From Flavobacteriaceae bacterium (lineage in GTDB: Bacteria; Bacteroidota; Bacteroidia; Flavobacteriales; Flavobacteriaceae), in the NCBI GenBank assembly GCA_947379965.1, contig CANCPC010000004.1:1-64000 (forward strand): a DNA stretch of 64,000 bases, in the 5' to 3' direction. The translations under genes were made by a program, and so were the position numbers. Below, in pieces: positions 1 through 8,692 of the stretch (the first letter of the stretch is position 1; every line of letters begins with the position of its first letter). Under the pieces are notes generated by a model. That model did not search any database. It was not told the origin of the DNA and saw only the letters and a program-made list of their open reading frames with translations.

Positions 1-163
1 TGGAAATGATGAAAAAGCAAGAATTATTCCACCAATTATTTTCTCATTAGAAGAGGCTTTAGAATACATTCAAAAAGACGAATATGTAGAGGTAACTCCA
101 AAATCTATTCGTTTAAGAAAAATATATTTGACAGAAACTGAAAGAAAAAGATTTAAAATCTAA
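1..163 (+). CDS. typA: Translational GTPase TypA/BipA, C-terminal end (partial)
   Basis: Only the last 53 codons are present, read in the frame beginning at base 2 and ending with TAA at 161-163. The tail contains IIPPIIFSLEEALEYIQ and ends TETERKRFKI, which matches the C-terminal end of TypA/BipA proteins as I know them. BipA is a ribosome-binding GTPase related to EF-G that helps ribosome assembly and growth under stress. The GTPase domain lies outside the window, so the call rests on the tail alone. A rho-independent terminator follows 22 bases after the stop, so this gene ends its own transcript before ffh. Confidence 0.85.
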   Translation, partial: GNDEKARIIPPIIFSLEEALEYIQKDEYVEVTPKSIRLRKIYLTETERKRFKI

Positions 164-184
164 TCTCTAATTTCAATACTTAAT

Positions 185-211
185 AAACCAGTCGTAATTG
201 ACTGGTTTTTT
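185..211 (+). terminator. Rho-independent terminator after typA
   Basis: Nine-base stem AAACCAGTC (185-193) and GACTGGTTT (200-208) with a six-base loop, followed by a T run. Confidence 0.85.
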
Positions 212-247
212 TATTTCCAAACTATTTAAACTTCAAAAGCAAATGCT

Positions 248-255
248 TAAATTTG
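248..255 (+). promoter_or_regulatory. Promoter -7 box for ffh
   Basis: TAAATTTG fits the Bacteroidota -7 consensus TAnnTTTG and lies 26 bases before the ffh start codon. TTTA at 225-228, 19 bases further upstream, is one mismatch from the TTTG -33 element. Confidence 0.6.
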
Positions 256-281
256 CACATCAATAAAAGAAAAATAGCATT

Positions 282-1631
282 ATGTTCGATAATTTAAGCG
301 ATAAATTAGATAAAGCCTTTCATATTCTAAAAGGTCACGGAAAAATAACTGAAGTAAACGTTGCCGAAACATTAAAGGAAGTACGCCGTGCTTTATTGGA
401 TGCCGATGTAAATTTCAAGATTGCCAAAGATTTTACTACCAAAGTAAAAGAAAAAGCGATTGGTCAAAACGTATTAACCACGCTTCAACCGGGACAATTA
501 TTAGTAAAGTTAGTCAAAGATGAACTTACAGAATTAATGGGTGGCGATGTTGCCGGAATTAATCTTTCTGGAAATCCAACGGTTATCTTAATGTCCGGTT
601 TACAAGGATCAGGAAAAACTACTTTCTCTGGAAAGTTGGCTAATTATCTTCAAACAAAAAAAGGAAAAAAACCACTTTTGGTTGCTTGTGATATTTATCG
701 TCCAGCGGCAATTCAACAATTATATGTTGTTGGAGATTCTATAGCTGTTGAAGTTTATTCGGAACCTGAAAATAAAAATCCTGTAGAAATTGCTCAAAAC
801 GCAATTAAACATGCTAAAGCCAATGGTTTTAATGTGGTAATTGTAGATACAGCAGGTCGTTTGGCCGTTGATGAGGCCATGATGACTGAAATCTCCAATG
901 TTCATAAAGCCATTCAGCCACACGAAACTTTATTCGTTGTGGATGCAATGACGGGTCAAGATGCCGTAAATACAGCAAAAGCATTCAACGATAAATTGAA
1001 TTTTGATGGTGTTATCTTAACCAAATTAGACGGGGATACTCGAGGTGGAGCAGCAATTTCGATTAAAACGGTTGTAAATAAACCAATCAAATTTGTAGGG
1101 ACAGGTGAAAAAATGGACGCAATTGATGTGTTTTATCCTGTTCGTATGGCAGAGCGTATTCTTGGCATGGGTGATGTTGTGTCATTGGTAGAAAGAGCTC
1201 AAGAACAATATGATGAAGAAGAAGCTAGAAAAATTCAGAAAAAAATTGCCAAAAACGAATTCGGTTTTGATGATTTCCTTTCCCAAATTCAGCAAGTGAA
1301 GAAAATGGGTAATATGAAAGATTTGGTTGGAATGATACCTGGAGCTACTAAAGCAATGAAAGATGTAGAAATTGAAGATGATGCCTTTAAACATATTGAA
1401 GCAATTATTTATTCTATGACTCCCAAAGAAAGATCAAAACCGGCCTTAATTGATGTGAAGAGAAAAGCAAGGATTGCAAAAGGTTCTGGGACTAAAATCG
1501 AGCAAGTGAATCAATTGATGAAACAGTTTGATCAAATGAGTAAGATGATGAAAATGATGCAAGGGCCAGGCGGAAAAAATATGATGAAAATGATGGGAAA
1601 TATGAATGGAGGAATGCCAGGAATGAGATAA
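282..1631 (+). CDS. ffh: Signal recognition particle GTPase Ffh
   Basis: Protein component of the signal recognition particle; with 4.5S RNA it binds signal sequences on nascent chains and hands ribosomes to FtsY at the membrane. The 449 residues match the usual length. An N-terminal helical bundle (about 1-90) precedes the GTPase domain, with the P-loop GLQGSGKTT at 106-114, then DTAGR and TKLDGD, and a C-terminal M domain ending in a methionine-rich tail (MSKMMKMMQ and MMKMMGNMNGG) that lines the signal-peptide groove. ATG at 282 is preceded by a consensus -7 box. folD follows in the same direction after 80 bases without an obvious terminator, so partial readthrough is possible. Confidence 0.97.
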   Translation: MFDNLSDKLDKAFHILKGHGKITEVNVAETLKEVRRALLDADVNFKIAKDFTTKVKEKAIGQNVLTTLQPGQLLVKLVKDELTELMGGDVAGINLSGNPTVILMSGLQGSGKTTFSGKLANYLQTKKGKKPLLVACDIYRPAAIQQLYVVGDSIAVEVYSEPENKNPVEIAQNAIKHAKANGFNVVIVDTAGRLAVDEAMMTEISNVHKAIQPHETLFVVDAMTGQDAVNTAKAFNDKLNFDGVILTKLDGDTRGGAAISIKTVVNKPIKFVGTGEKMDAIDVFYPVRMAERILGMGDVVSLVERAQEQYDEEEARKIQKKIAKNEFGFDDFLSQIQQVKKMGNMKDLVGMIPGATKAMKDVEIEDDAFKHIEAIIYSMTPKERSKPALIDVKRKARIAKGSGTKIEQVNQLMKQFDQMSKMMKMMQGPGGKNMMKMMGNMNGGMPGMR

Positions 1632-1711
1632 AACCAGATTTCAAATTTTAGAATGCAGATTTCAGAATGAAGGAACAACAAACCTTAAATTATAAACTAT
1701 AAACTCTCCCC

Positions 1712-2593
1712 ATGCAACTACTAGACGGAAAAAAAACATCAGAAGACATTAAAAATGAGATTGCTGCCGAAGTTCAGAAAATGAAAGCTGACGGACAAAA
1801 AGTACCTCATTTAGCCGCGGTTATCGTTGGTTCTAACGGAGCAAGTTTAACTTACGTGGGAAGCAAAGTAAGATCATGCCAGCAAATTGGATTCGATTCT
1901 ACATTGGTTTCACTGCCTGAAGACATTTCAGAAGAGGAATTATTGGCGAAAATTAAGGAGCTAAACGAAGACGATGATTTAGACGGTTATATCGTTCAAT
2001 TGCCTTTGCCAAAACATATCGATGAGCAAAAAATCCTTATGGCTATTGATCCTGACAAAGATGTAGATGGTTTTCATCCTGCAAATTTTGGAAAAATGGC
2101 TTTAGAAATGGAAACATTTTTACCAGCAACTCCTTATGGAATTATGGAATTGCTAGAACGTTACAAAGTAGAAACTGCAGGTAAACATACCGTGGTTATT
2201 GGTCGCAGCCATATAGTGGGTCGCCCAATGAGTATTTTGATGAGTCGTAAAGGTTATCCAGGAGATTCAACAGTAACGCTAACGCACAGCAGAACTAAAA
2301 ATATAGAAGAGTTTACAAAAAATGCCGATATTATCATCACAGCTTTAGGAGTTCCAAATTATCTAAAAGCAGATATGGTAAAAGATGGAGTAGTTGTAAT
2401 TGACGTTGGTATTACCAGAGTTGAAGACGCTTCGCACCCAAAAGGATACGTAATCACAGGTGATGTTGATTTTGATGGCGTTAGCAAAAAATCATCTTTT
2501 ATCACCCCGGTTCCTGGTGGAGTAGGACCTATGACAATTGCCATGTTGTTGAAAAACACACTTTTGGCACGAAAAATTAGAAGTAGAAAATAG
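1712..2593 (+). CDS. folD: Methylenetetrahydrofolate dehydrogenase/cyclohydrolase FolD
   Basis: Bifunctional cytosolic enzyme that interconverts 5,10-methylene-, methenyl- and 10-formyl-tetrahydrofolate, feeding purine and formyl-methionyl-tRNA synthesis. The 293 residues fit the family. Visible marks are the YVGSK motif (tyrosine and catalytic lysine, near residue 50), the folate-site segment [12 protein letters not shown], the dinucleotide-binding stretch [12 protein letters not shown], and the C-terminal [16 protein letters not shown]. The spacer to ffh holds two near copies of CAGATTTCA, a type of intergenic repeat rather than a gene. A strong terminator follows. Confidence 0.97.
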   Translation: MQLLDGKKTSEDIKNEIAAEVQKMKADGQKVPHLAAVIVGSNGASLTYVGSKVRSCQQIGFDSTLVSLPEDISEEELLAKIKELNEDDDLDGYIVQLPLPKHIDEQKILMAIDPDKDVDGFHPANFGKMALEMETFLPATPYGIMELLERYKVETAGKHTVVIGRSHIVGRPMSILMSRKGYPGDSTVTLTHSRTKNIEEFTKNADIIITALGVPNYLKADMVKDGVVVIDVGITRVEDASHPKGYVITGDVDFDGVSKKSSFITPVPGGVGPMTIAMLLKNTLLARKIRSRK

Positions 2594-2607
2594 ATGTTTA
2601 CGAGTAC

Positions 2608-2651
2608 AAAAAGCAAAAACCCAAGATTCTCATCTTGGGTTTTTTGCTTTT
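2608..2651. terminator. Bidirectional terminator between folD and rluF
   Basis: Core stem ACCCAAGAT (2618-2626) and ATCTTGGGT (2631-2639) with loop TCTC, extended by A-rich and T-rich flanks. It serves folD on the plus strand and probably the convergent rluF on the minus strand. Confidence 0.9.
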
Positions 2652-2742
2652 ACATATTTTTATATTCTAAAATAAAACAATTTGAAAAATCTGTTTTAAT
2701 CTGCGTTTTCGCAAAGCGAATCCGTTTTATCTGTGTCCTAAA

Positions 2743-3555
2743 TTAATAATCTCCTCTTTTCTTAAATCTTGGATCGTCTCTTTTGATGAATTCCGTTCTT
2801 CTTTTTGGAGCTTCTGCTTTCGGCAAACTTGCTTCTTCGGTTTTGCTTGAAGGTTCTATTAATTCGTTGAGTTCCTTGATTTCAAAATCGGTTAAATAGC
2901 GATAACGACCAACCGGAATATCTAATGAAATATTGATAATTCGGATGCGTTTCAAAGCCGTAACTTCATATCCCAAATATTCGCACATTCTACGAATTTG
3001 ACGGTTTAAACCTTGAGTCAGTATGATTTTAAAAGTAGTTGAACTAATTTTTTCTACCACACATTTTCGGGTAACAGTATCCAAAATAGGTACGCCATTT
3101 CCCATTTTTTCGATAAAACGATCGGTAATGAGTTTATTGACAGTTACCGTATATTCTTTTTCGTGATTGTTTCTGGCGCGAAGAATTTTATTGACAATAT
3201 CGCCATCATTGGTCATGAAAATTAATCCTTCACTGGCTTTGTCTAAACGGCCAATTGGGAAAATACGTGTGGGGTAATTGATATAATCTACAATATTAAA
3301 ACGAACATCTAAGTTGGTAGTGCATTCAATGCCAACGGGTTTATTGAAAGCCAAATAAACTGGTTTTTCGTTTTTCTCCCGAATTAATTTACCGTCAATG
3401 CGTACTTCGTCGTAAGGTGAAACTTTGGTGCCTAATTCTGGTACGATTCCATTAATGGTGACGCGACCTTCTTCAATGATTTTATCGGCTTCGCGACGCG
3501 AGCAAAAACCCGTTTCTCCGATGAATTTATTGAGGCGTTTTAGATTTTCTTCCAT
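2743..3555 (-). CDS. rluF: 23S rRNA pseudouridine synthase, RluF type
   Basis: RsuA/RluB/E/F-family enzyme; RluF itself converts U2604 of 23S rRNA to pseudouridine. An S4 RNA-binding domain opens the protein (LNKFIGETGFCSRREAD, about residues 7-60). The catalytic motif is GRLDKASEGL, with the aspartate nucleophile in RLD, and RQIRRMCEYLGYEV follows in the C-terminal half. The segment NIVDYINYPTRIFPIGRLD and VNKILRARNNHEKEY resemble E. coli RluF more closely than RluB or RluE. The C-terminal 40 residues are a basic, low-complexity tail, as is usual. Family assignment is secure; the exact target base is inferred. Confidence 0.9.
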   Translation of the reverse strand: MEENLKRLNKFIGETGFCSRREADKIIEEGRVTINGIVPELGTKVSPYDEVRIDGKLIREKNEKPVYLAFNKPVGIECTTNLDVRFNIVDYINYPTRIFPIGRLDKASEGLIFMTNDGDIVNKILRARNNHEKEYTVTVNKLITDRFIEKMGNGVPILDTVTRKCVVEKISSTTFKIILTQGLNRQIRRMCEYLGYEVTALKRIRIINISLDIPVGRYRYLTDFEIKELNELIEPSSKTEEASLPKAEAPKRRTEFIKRDDPRFKKRGDY

Positions 3556-3644
3556 AATGCAAAAGTAGTCTTTTTTTAGACTTCTTCCATTTTTAGAAAT
3601 CTTAGATTATTGATTTTTTTATGATTACTAAACTCTTTTTTTTG

Positions 3645-3660
3645 TTCTAAGAAGTCTAAA
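3645..3660. repeat. Dispersed intergenic repeat, copy 1 (TTCTAAGAAGTCTAAA)
   Basis: This 16-base word recurs exactly at 50420-50435 between argE and argH. Here it sits four bases from the stop of the hydrolase gene, on the downstream side. Confidence 0.6.
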
Positions 3661-3663
3661 GAT

Positions 3664-4521
3664 CTAAAATTCTGCTTTTGTATCAAACAAAAACTCCGAC
3701 ACTTTTTTGTATAATTCATCATCGTGTAAACTATGTCCTAAACCCGATGTTTCAATGAAACTGGCATTTTTCCAAGTGTTGGCTATTTTTTTTCCTTCTT
3801 CAAATAAAACTACCGTGTCATTTATATCATGAACAATTAATCCTTTTATGTCTAATTTTGAAGCAAATAATTTTCCTGAAAACAACTCGATTTCAATTTT
3901 GAAAAGCGTTAAATAATGACTTAATAATGCTTTATAGACTTTGGAATTTAAACTCAATAACGAAATATAATTATGAAGAAGAATTTTGAAATCACTGGGA
4001 GATCCTAAAATAACGATTTTTTCGATGGATGAATTTTGATATTTGTATTGATAATACAAACAGGTTTTTCCGCCCATAGAATGCCCGATAAGATAGTTAG
4101 GTTTGTATTTTTCGACAATAATATCAATGTATTCTGCATATTTTGGAATGCTAAATTCTTTTCCGCTAGATAATCCGTGAGCCGGACCATCAATGGCAAT
4201 TATGGTGCTTCCTGAATCTTTTAAATAGGGGAGCATTTTTTTCCAACGTGAGGAATTGCTTTCCCAACCGTGCACCAATAAAATAATGGTGTCATTTCCT
4301 TTCCAAGTATAGGTTTGGAAAGATTCGTTGTTATGTTGAAAAGTTTCGGTTTCTGCTTTTTGTAGTGTTTTTGGAAGATTGTCTTTCGATAATTTTCCTT
4401 TTCTGGGTTCGCTAAAAAAACCATAAGCAAGTTGCACGGCTTTATTTGGGGATACATAACTAAGAATGTTAATGTATAATCCGACTGATTTGGCAAACAA
4501 AAAGTGAAGCAGTTTTTTCAT
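3664..4521 (-). CDS. Alpha/beta hydrolase
   Basis: Predicted serine hydrolase of 285 residues; substrate unknown. The oxyanion-hole strand LLVHGWESNSSRW, the nucleophile elbow GHSMGG (serine in the fourth strand-loop region) and a late histidine in SGLGHSLHDD, with an acidic residue in VHDIND, give a full catalytic triad. No convincing secretion signal is seen; the first 30 residues are hydrophobic in part and might associate with the membrane. The gene stands alone between the rluF-side spacer and a terminator placed just upstream of its start, so it probably has its own promoter, which I could not identify. Confidence 0.85.
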   Translation of the reverse strand: MKKLLHFLFAKSVGLYINILSYVSPNKAVQLAYGFFSEPRKGKLSKDNLPKTLQKAETETFQHNNESFQTYTWKGNDTIILLVHGWESNSSRWKKMLPYLKDSGSTIIAIDGPAHGLSSGKEFSIPKYAEYIDIIVEKYKPNYLIGHSMGGKTCLYYQYKYQNSSIEKIVILGSPSDFKILLHNYISLLSLNSKVYKALLSHYLTLFKIEIELFSGKLFASKLDIKGLIVHDINDTVVLFEEGKKIANTWKNASFIETSGLGHSLHDDELYKKVSEFLFDTKAEF

Positions 4522-4523
4522 AT

Positions 4524-4550
4524 AAAAAAAGTCCCGATGTGAATCGGGAC
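4524..4550 (-). terminator. Terminator of the Nif3 / coiled-coil gene pair
   Basis: Stem GTCCCGAT (4531-4538) and ATCGGGAC (4543-4550); read on the minus strand it is followed by seven Ts (4524-4530). It separates the coiled-coil gene from the hydrolase gene. Confidence 0.88.
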
Positions 4551-4561
4551 TTAGATAATTT

Positions 4562-5341
4562 TTAGAATTTAGCGAAAAGCTTTTCCATTTTCTCTTTCTC
4601 TTCTTCAGCCAAAACGCTGTCGACTAATATTCTTCCTGAATGCTCATCAGTGATGATTTTCTTTCTTGAAGCAATCTCAACTTGTGTTTGTGGTGGAATG
4701 GTGAAAAACGATCCTGCAGATGCTCCTCTTTCGATAGAAACAACAGCTAATCCGTTACGAACGCTAGATCTAATTCTGTTATAAGCTGCCAATAATCTTT
4801 CTTCGATTAATTTTTGGTACTCTTCTGATTTTTCAGTCAAAAAAGCTTCTTCTTTAGCAGTTTCGGCCATGATGGCGTTCAATTCTGATTTTTTATGTTT
4901 CAAGTGATTAGATTTAGTTTCTAATCTTTCTTTTGATTGTGCGATAACTTCTTTCTTGTGTTCGATAGAAGCTTTCATTTCTTTAATTTGCTTTTCAGCT
5001 AATTGAATTTCCAATTCTTGAAACTCAACTTCTTTAGTCAAAGAGTTAAATTCTCTATTGTTACGAACAGTATCTTGTTGTTTTGTGTATCTTTTTATAG
5101 ATTCTTTGTGCTCATCAATAGCATTTTTCTTAACCTTAATAAGGTCTTCGATGACATCAAGATCATTTTTTAGTTTTTCTGAACGTGTGCTTAATCCTGC
5201 AACTTCATCTTCTAAATCTTCCACTTCAAGAGGAAGTTCCCCTCTTACGTTTCTAATTTCATCAATTCTAGAGTCAATCAATTGTAAATCGTAAATTGCT
5301 CTTAATTTGTCTTCAACACTCAATTCTTTTGTAGTCGCCAT
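4562..5341 (-). CDS. Coiled-coil hairpin protein of the C4-type zinc ribbon family (cysteines lost)
   Basis: The 259 residues form a long coiled-coil hairpin (about 10-190), rich in E, K and L, and then a C-terminal domain with the signature phrase IPPQTQVEIASRKKIIT..SGRILVD. In relatives I know, this domain is a zinc ribbon with two CxxC pairs. Here no cysteine remains: the first pair reads ASAGS and the second DEHSG. The fold may be kept without metal. Function in the family is poorly known; links to RNA or flagellar factors are reported for distant homologues only. It lies nine bases downstream of the Nif3-like gene on the same strand, an arrangement that points to an operon. Confidence 0.85.
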   Translation of the reverse strand: MATTKELSVEDKLRAIYDLQLIDSRIDEIRNVRGELPLEVEDLEDEVAGLSTRSEKLKNDLDVIEDLIKVKKNAIDEHKESIKRYTKQQDTVRNNREFNSLTKEVEFQELEIQLAEKQIKEMKASIEHKKEVIAQSKERLETKSNHLKHKKSELNAIMAETAKEEAFLTEKSEEYQKLIEERLLAAYNRIRSSVRNGLAVVSIERGASAGSFFTIPPQTQVEIASRKKIITDEHSGRILVDSVLAEEEKEKMEKLFAKF

Positions 5342-5350
5342 ATTCTATGT

Positions 5351-6445
5351 CTATAAGTACTTAACTGGATTTGTATTTTCTTCCGATAAAACGATTGCAA
5401 AATTAAGGATTTTTTTCCGAAGAAAATCAACAATATAATTTTTTGTATAACGTTCGCTTTCAAAATGTCCAATATCGGCCAAAATTAACTGATTTTCAGC
5501 TTCATAAAATTGGTGATACTTCAAATCGGCTGTCAAAAAAGCGTCTGCTCCAGCCTGAATTGCGTTTTTTATGGCAAAACTTCCAGAACCACCAAGAACA
5601 GCAACCTTTTTTATCGGTTTACCCAAAAAGGCACTGTGCCGAATTCCGTCGCATTTCATTTTATCTTTAACAAAAGTTAGAAACTCTTTTTCCTTCATGG
5701 GAACTTCAAATTCGCCAATCATTCCTAGTCCAATATTCTGATTTTTGTTCTGTAAATCATAAATTTCATAAGCTACTTCTTCATAAACATGATTTTTGAA
5801 AAGCGATTTTAGGATTTTGTTTTCCAAATGTTTTTCGAAAGTAACTTCAATTTTTATTTCGTCGCTTTCTACAAACTCAAAACGCTCGCCAAATTCGGGA
5901 TTACTATGCTCATTCCCCACATATGTACCAATTCCTTTCGAATTGAAACTACAATTTTCATAGTTGCCAATATTTCCTGCGCCAGCATCAAACAAAGAAT
6001 TTCGTAGTTTTTCAGCATTTTCAGGAATCGTATAGGTTACTAGTTTCCGAATGAAATTGGTTTTCGGGATTAGAATCTTGGTTTTGGTTAAATCCAAGGC
6101 ATCGCAGAATATTTTATTCACGCCATCTTGATGATTGTCTAATGCGGTGTGAACGGCATAAAGGGCAATATCATTTTTTATAGCTTTGATAACGGCTCTT
6201 TCCACATAGTTTTTGCCCGTTATTTTCTTTAAACCCGAAAATAATATGGGATGAAAACAAACGATTAAATTACATTTTTTGGCAACAGCCTCGTCAATCA
6301 CACTTTCCAAAGCATCGTGGCAAACCAAAACTCCCATAGCTTCAGCTTCTTGATCGCCAACTAATAAACCTACATTGTCAAAATCTTCGGCATAAGCCAA
6401 TGGCGCCATTTCTTCGAGTACAGAAATTATTTCTTTGATTTTCAT
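5351..6445 (-). CDS. Nif3-like dinuclear metal-centre protein
   Basis: Nif3/YbgI (DUF34) family, 364 residues. These are toroidal proteins with a two-metal site; some are proposed to act as GTP cyclohydrolase I type 2 or in metal-dependent regulation, but the role is unsettled. The start has the typical LEEMAPLAYAEDFDNVGLLVGD; metal-binding residues appear in NLIVCFHPILFSGLK and VHTALDNHQDGVN, and the end has ADLKYHQFYEAE and IGHFESER. The middle third is the inserted PII-like domain found in longer members. The gene is first in a pair with the coiled-coil gene and divergent from lpxK. Confidence 0.9.
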   Translation of the reverse strand: MKIKEIISVLEEMAPLAYAEDFDNVGLLVGDQEAEAMGVLVCHDALESVIDEAVAKKCNLIVCFHPILFSGLKKITGKNYVERAVIKAIKNDIALYAVHTALDNHQDGVNKIFCDALDLTKTKILIPKTNFIRKLVTYTIPENAEKLRNSLFDAGAGNIGNYENCSFNSKGIGTYVGNEHSNPEFGERFEFVESDEIKIEVTFEKHLENKILKSLFKNHVYEEVAYEIYDLQNKNQNIGLGMIGEFEVPMKEKEFLTFVKDKMKCDGIRHSAFLGKPIKKVAVLGGSGSFAIKNAIQAGADAFLTADLKYHQFYEAENQLILADIGHFESERYTKNYIVDFLRKKILNFAIVLSEENTNPVKYL

Positions 6446-6460
6446 TGTTTTTAATTTAAG

Positions 6461-6505
6461 GTTTAATGTTTAAAGTTAAAGATTCAGCAACTTTAAACAT
6501 TAAAC
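6461..6505. repeat. Perfect 17-bp inverted repeat in the nif3-like / lpxK divergent spacer
   Basis: Arms 6461-6477 and 6489-6505 are exact reverse complements (GTTTAATGTTTAAAGTT and its complement) separated by 11 bases. It sits between two divergent genes, so it is not placed as an ordinary terminator. Confidence 0.9.
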
Positions 6506-6556
6506 AAATGAAGCAAATAATTATAATTCAAAGATAAAATATTATACTTTCGTATT

Positions 6557-7594
6557 ATGAATTTACTGCGAAAAATACTGTTTCCGTTTGCCATTTTATA
6601 TGGTTTCATAACGAGTATTCGAAATTTTCTTTTCGATAAAGGAATTCTAAAATCTTTTTCCTTTGATATTCCTGTTATTGCAGTTGGTAATTTAAGTGTT
6701 GGTGGCACAGGAAAAACCCCTCAAATCGAATATTTAATTCGGTTGCTTTCGCCAAAATATAATGTGGCTACTTTAAGCCGCGGTTACAAAAGAAAATCGG
6801 AAGGTTTTATTCTTGCCGATGCATCTTCGAATGCTGAAATACTAGGTGACGAACCATTTCAATATTACGAAAAATTCAAAAATATTCAGGTTGCAGTTGA
6901 TGCCGATCGAAAAAATGGTATTGAACAATTGCTTTCGCAGGCGAATAAACCTGAAGTTATATTGTTGGACGATGCTTTTCAGCACCGGAAAGTAAAAGCT
7001 GGTTTTTATATCTTGTTGACTTCATACGGCGATTTGTATTCGGATGATTTTATGTTGCCAACAGGGAATTTGAGAGAATGTAGGATCGGAGCTCGAAGAG
7101 CCAATGTAGTAATTGTTACAAAATGTCCTGCGACACTTTCGCTTGACGAACAAAATAAAATTAAAAGATCACTCCTTCGTCGCGATGACAAAGCGGAAAA
7201 CCAGCAATTGTATTTTTCGTTTATCGATTATGATGATGCAATTTATTCCGAAGATGAAACGATTAAAGTGGATGATATCAAGAATCAAGATAAATTACTT
7301 TTGGCTGGAATTGCAAAACCAACACCTTTTTTCGACTATTTAAAAAGTAAAAATGAAGAATGTTTGACCTTTCCAGATCATCATAATTTTACAGAAAAAG
7401 ATATTTTAGACATTAAAAACAACGCTCAAAACAAGATAATAATTACCACCGAAAAAGATTTCGTAAGATTGAAAGGTATTATTCCGAAGGATCAACTTTT
7501 CTATTTGCCTATACGGAGTTCTTTCCTTTCTGTAGGTAAAAAATTTGATGAAACTATCATAAATCATTTGAAATGTCAACTTTTTACAAAGTAA
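6557..7594 (+). CDS. lpxK: Tetraacyldisaccharide 4'-kinase
   Basis: Inner-membrane enzyme that phosphorylates the 4' position of lipid A disaccharide, the sixth step of lipid A synthesis. The 345 residues carry an N-terminal membrane-associated helix (LFPFAILYGFITSIRNF), the P-loop VGNLSVGGTGKTPQIEYL at about 43-60, SRGYKRKSEGF, and the LLDDAFQHRKV segment around residue 140 that holds the catalytic aspartate region. No other lipid A gene is close by. ATG at 6557 is the first start after the divergent spacer. Confidence 0.95.
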   Translation: MNLLRKILFPFAILYGFITSIRNFLFDKGILKSFSFDIPVIAVGNLSVGGTGKTPQIEYLIRLLSPKYNVATLSRGYKRKSEGFILADASSNAEILGDEPFQYYEKFKNIQVAVDADRKNGIEQLLSQANKPEVILLDDAFQHRKVKAGFYILLTSYGDLYSDDFMLPTGNLRECRIGARRANVVIVTKCPATLSLDEQNKIKRSLLRRDDKAENQQLYFSFIDYDDAIYSEDETIKVDDIKNQDKLLLAGIAKPTPFFDYLKSKNEECLTFPDHHNFTEKDILDIKNNAQNKIIITTEKDFVRLKGIIPKDQLFYLPIRSSFLSVGKKFDETIINHLKCQLFTK

Positions 7595-7615
7595 ATGTAG
7601 TAAAAAAAATGATTT

Positions 7616-8617
7616 TTAATTATTATTATTTGTCAATACAATCAAATCTATAATTCGGGAAGAATACCCAATTTCATTATCATACCAGCCCACTACTTTA
7701 ACCATTTTATCGATTACAGATGTCAATTGCGCATCAAAAAGGCAGGAGTTTCGGTTCCCAATAATATCAACAGAAACAATAGGATCTTCGGTATAATCTA
7801 AAATTCCTTTTAGATAAGTTTGAGAAGCAGTTTTGAAAGCTGCATTGATTTCTTCGATGGTAACGGCACGTTTTACATTAAACGTAATATCTGTTAATGA
7901 ACCGTCAGGAACGGGAACTCGGATGCCACAACCACCAATTTTACCTTCAAATTCTGGGAATATTTTTGTCAATGCTTTAGCAGCTCCGGTTGTTGTAGGA
8001 ACGATAGATTGACTTGCGCCACGCGCCCTACGCAAATCTTTATGCGGTTGATCGTGAAGACTTTGGTCTGTTGTGTACGAGTGAATTGTGGTGATGTAAG
8101 CTTGCTCAATACCGCAAAGTTCGTTGATGACTTTTATCATCGGAGCGGCATTATTTGTAGTACAACTTGCATTCGAAATAATGGTTTCGGTTCCATCAAG
8201 AATATTTTGGTTGACACCCAGAACAACTGTTTTTATCGAATCGACTTCGGAAGGAGCAGAGAGAATTACTTTTTTGGCTCCAGCCAAAATATGTGCGTTG
8301 ATTTCCTCGTGGGTTTTGTATTTCCCAGTCGATTCTACAACAACATCAATATTAATGGATTTCCAATCTAAGTTTGAAATACTTTTTTCGTGAAAGAACA
8401 AGAAATGTTTGCCGTCAATAGTAATTCCTTTTTTATCGGAGGAAACATCGAAAGGTAAAACCCCGTGAATACTGTCATATTTTACCAAATGCGCCATGGT
8501 TTTTGTTTCAGTAATATCATTTATGGCGACAACTTCAATAGTAGGATGGTTCAAAAGCAAACGAAATAAATTACGTCCAATTCTTCCAAAACCATTTATG
8601 GCAATTCTTGTTTTCAA
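7616..8617 (-). CDS. gap: Glyceraldehyde-3-phosphate dehydrogenase (type I)
   Basis: Glycolytic NAD(P)-dependent enzyme, 333 residues. Starts with the Rossmann motif INGFGRIGRN; the catalytic cysteine is in SNASCTTNNAAP; the C-terminal part has KVVGWYDNEIGYSSRI. The start codon is TTG at 8617: reading upstream in frame gives CAA, ATA, AAA and then a TAA stop, so no ATG is available and the TTG start fits the conserved N-terminus. Upstream on the same strand lies lipA, separated by a 75-base spacer holding an imperfect palindrome of a repeat family seen elsewhere in the window. Many flavobacteria have a second gap gene; which one carries the main glycolytic flux cannot be told here. Confidence 0.95.
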   Translation of the reverse strand: MKTRIAINGFGRIGRNLFRLLLNHPTIEVVAINDITETKTMAHLVKYDSIHGVLPFDVSSDKKGITIDGKHFLFFHEKSISNLDWKSINIDVVVESTGKYKTHEEINAHILAGAKKVILSAPSEVDSIKTVVLGVNQNILDGTETIISNASCTTNNAAPMIKVINELCGIEQAYITTIHSYTTDQSLHDQPHKDLRRARGASQSIVPTTTGAAKALTKIFPEFEGKIGGCGIRVPVPDGSLTDITFNVKRAVTIEEINAAFKTASQTYLKGILDYTEDPIVSVDIIGNRNSCLFDAQLTSVIDKMVKVVGWYDNEIGYSSRIIDLIVLTNNNN

Positions 8618-8626
8618 TTGTATTTT

Positions 8627-8686
8627 TTATTCGGTTAATCGTTTATTTATTGAATCACTTAAACCAATAAGCGATTAATCGAATAA
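8627..8686 (-). repeat. Stop-proximal palindromic repeat after lipA
   Basis: Arms TTATTCGGTTAATCG (8627-8641) and CGATTAATCGAATAA (8672-8686) pair with one mismatch. The element begins six bases after the lipA stop and shares its GGTTAATCG core with elements after rlmH, proB and argC. Confidence 0.75.
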
Positions 8687-8692
8687 ACTTTT

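Noticed and set aside
5058-5294. Plus-strand frame opposite the coiled-coil gene, and many similar frames elsewhere
   Set aside because: They mirror well-supported genes on the other strand and show no family motifs or start signals.
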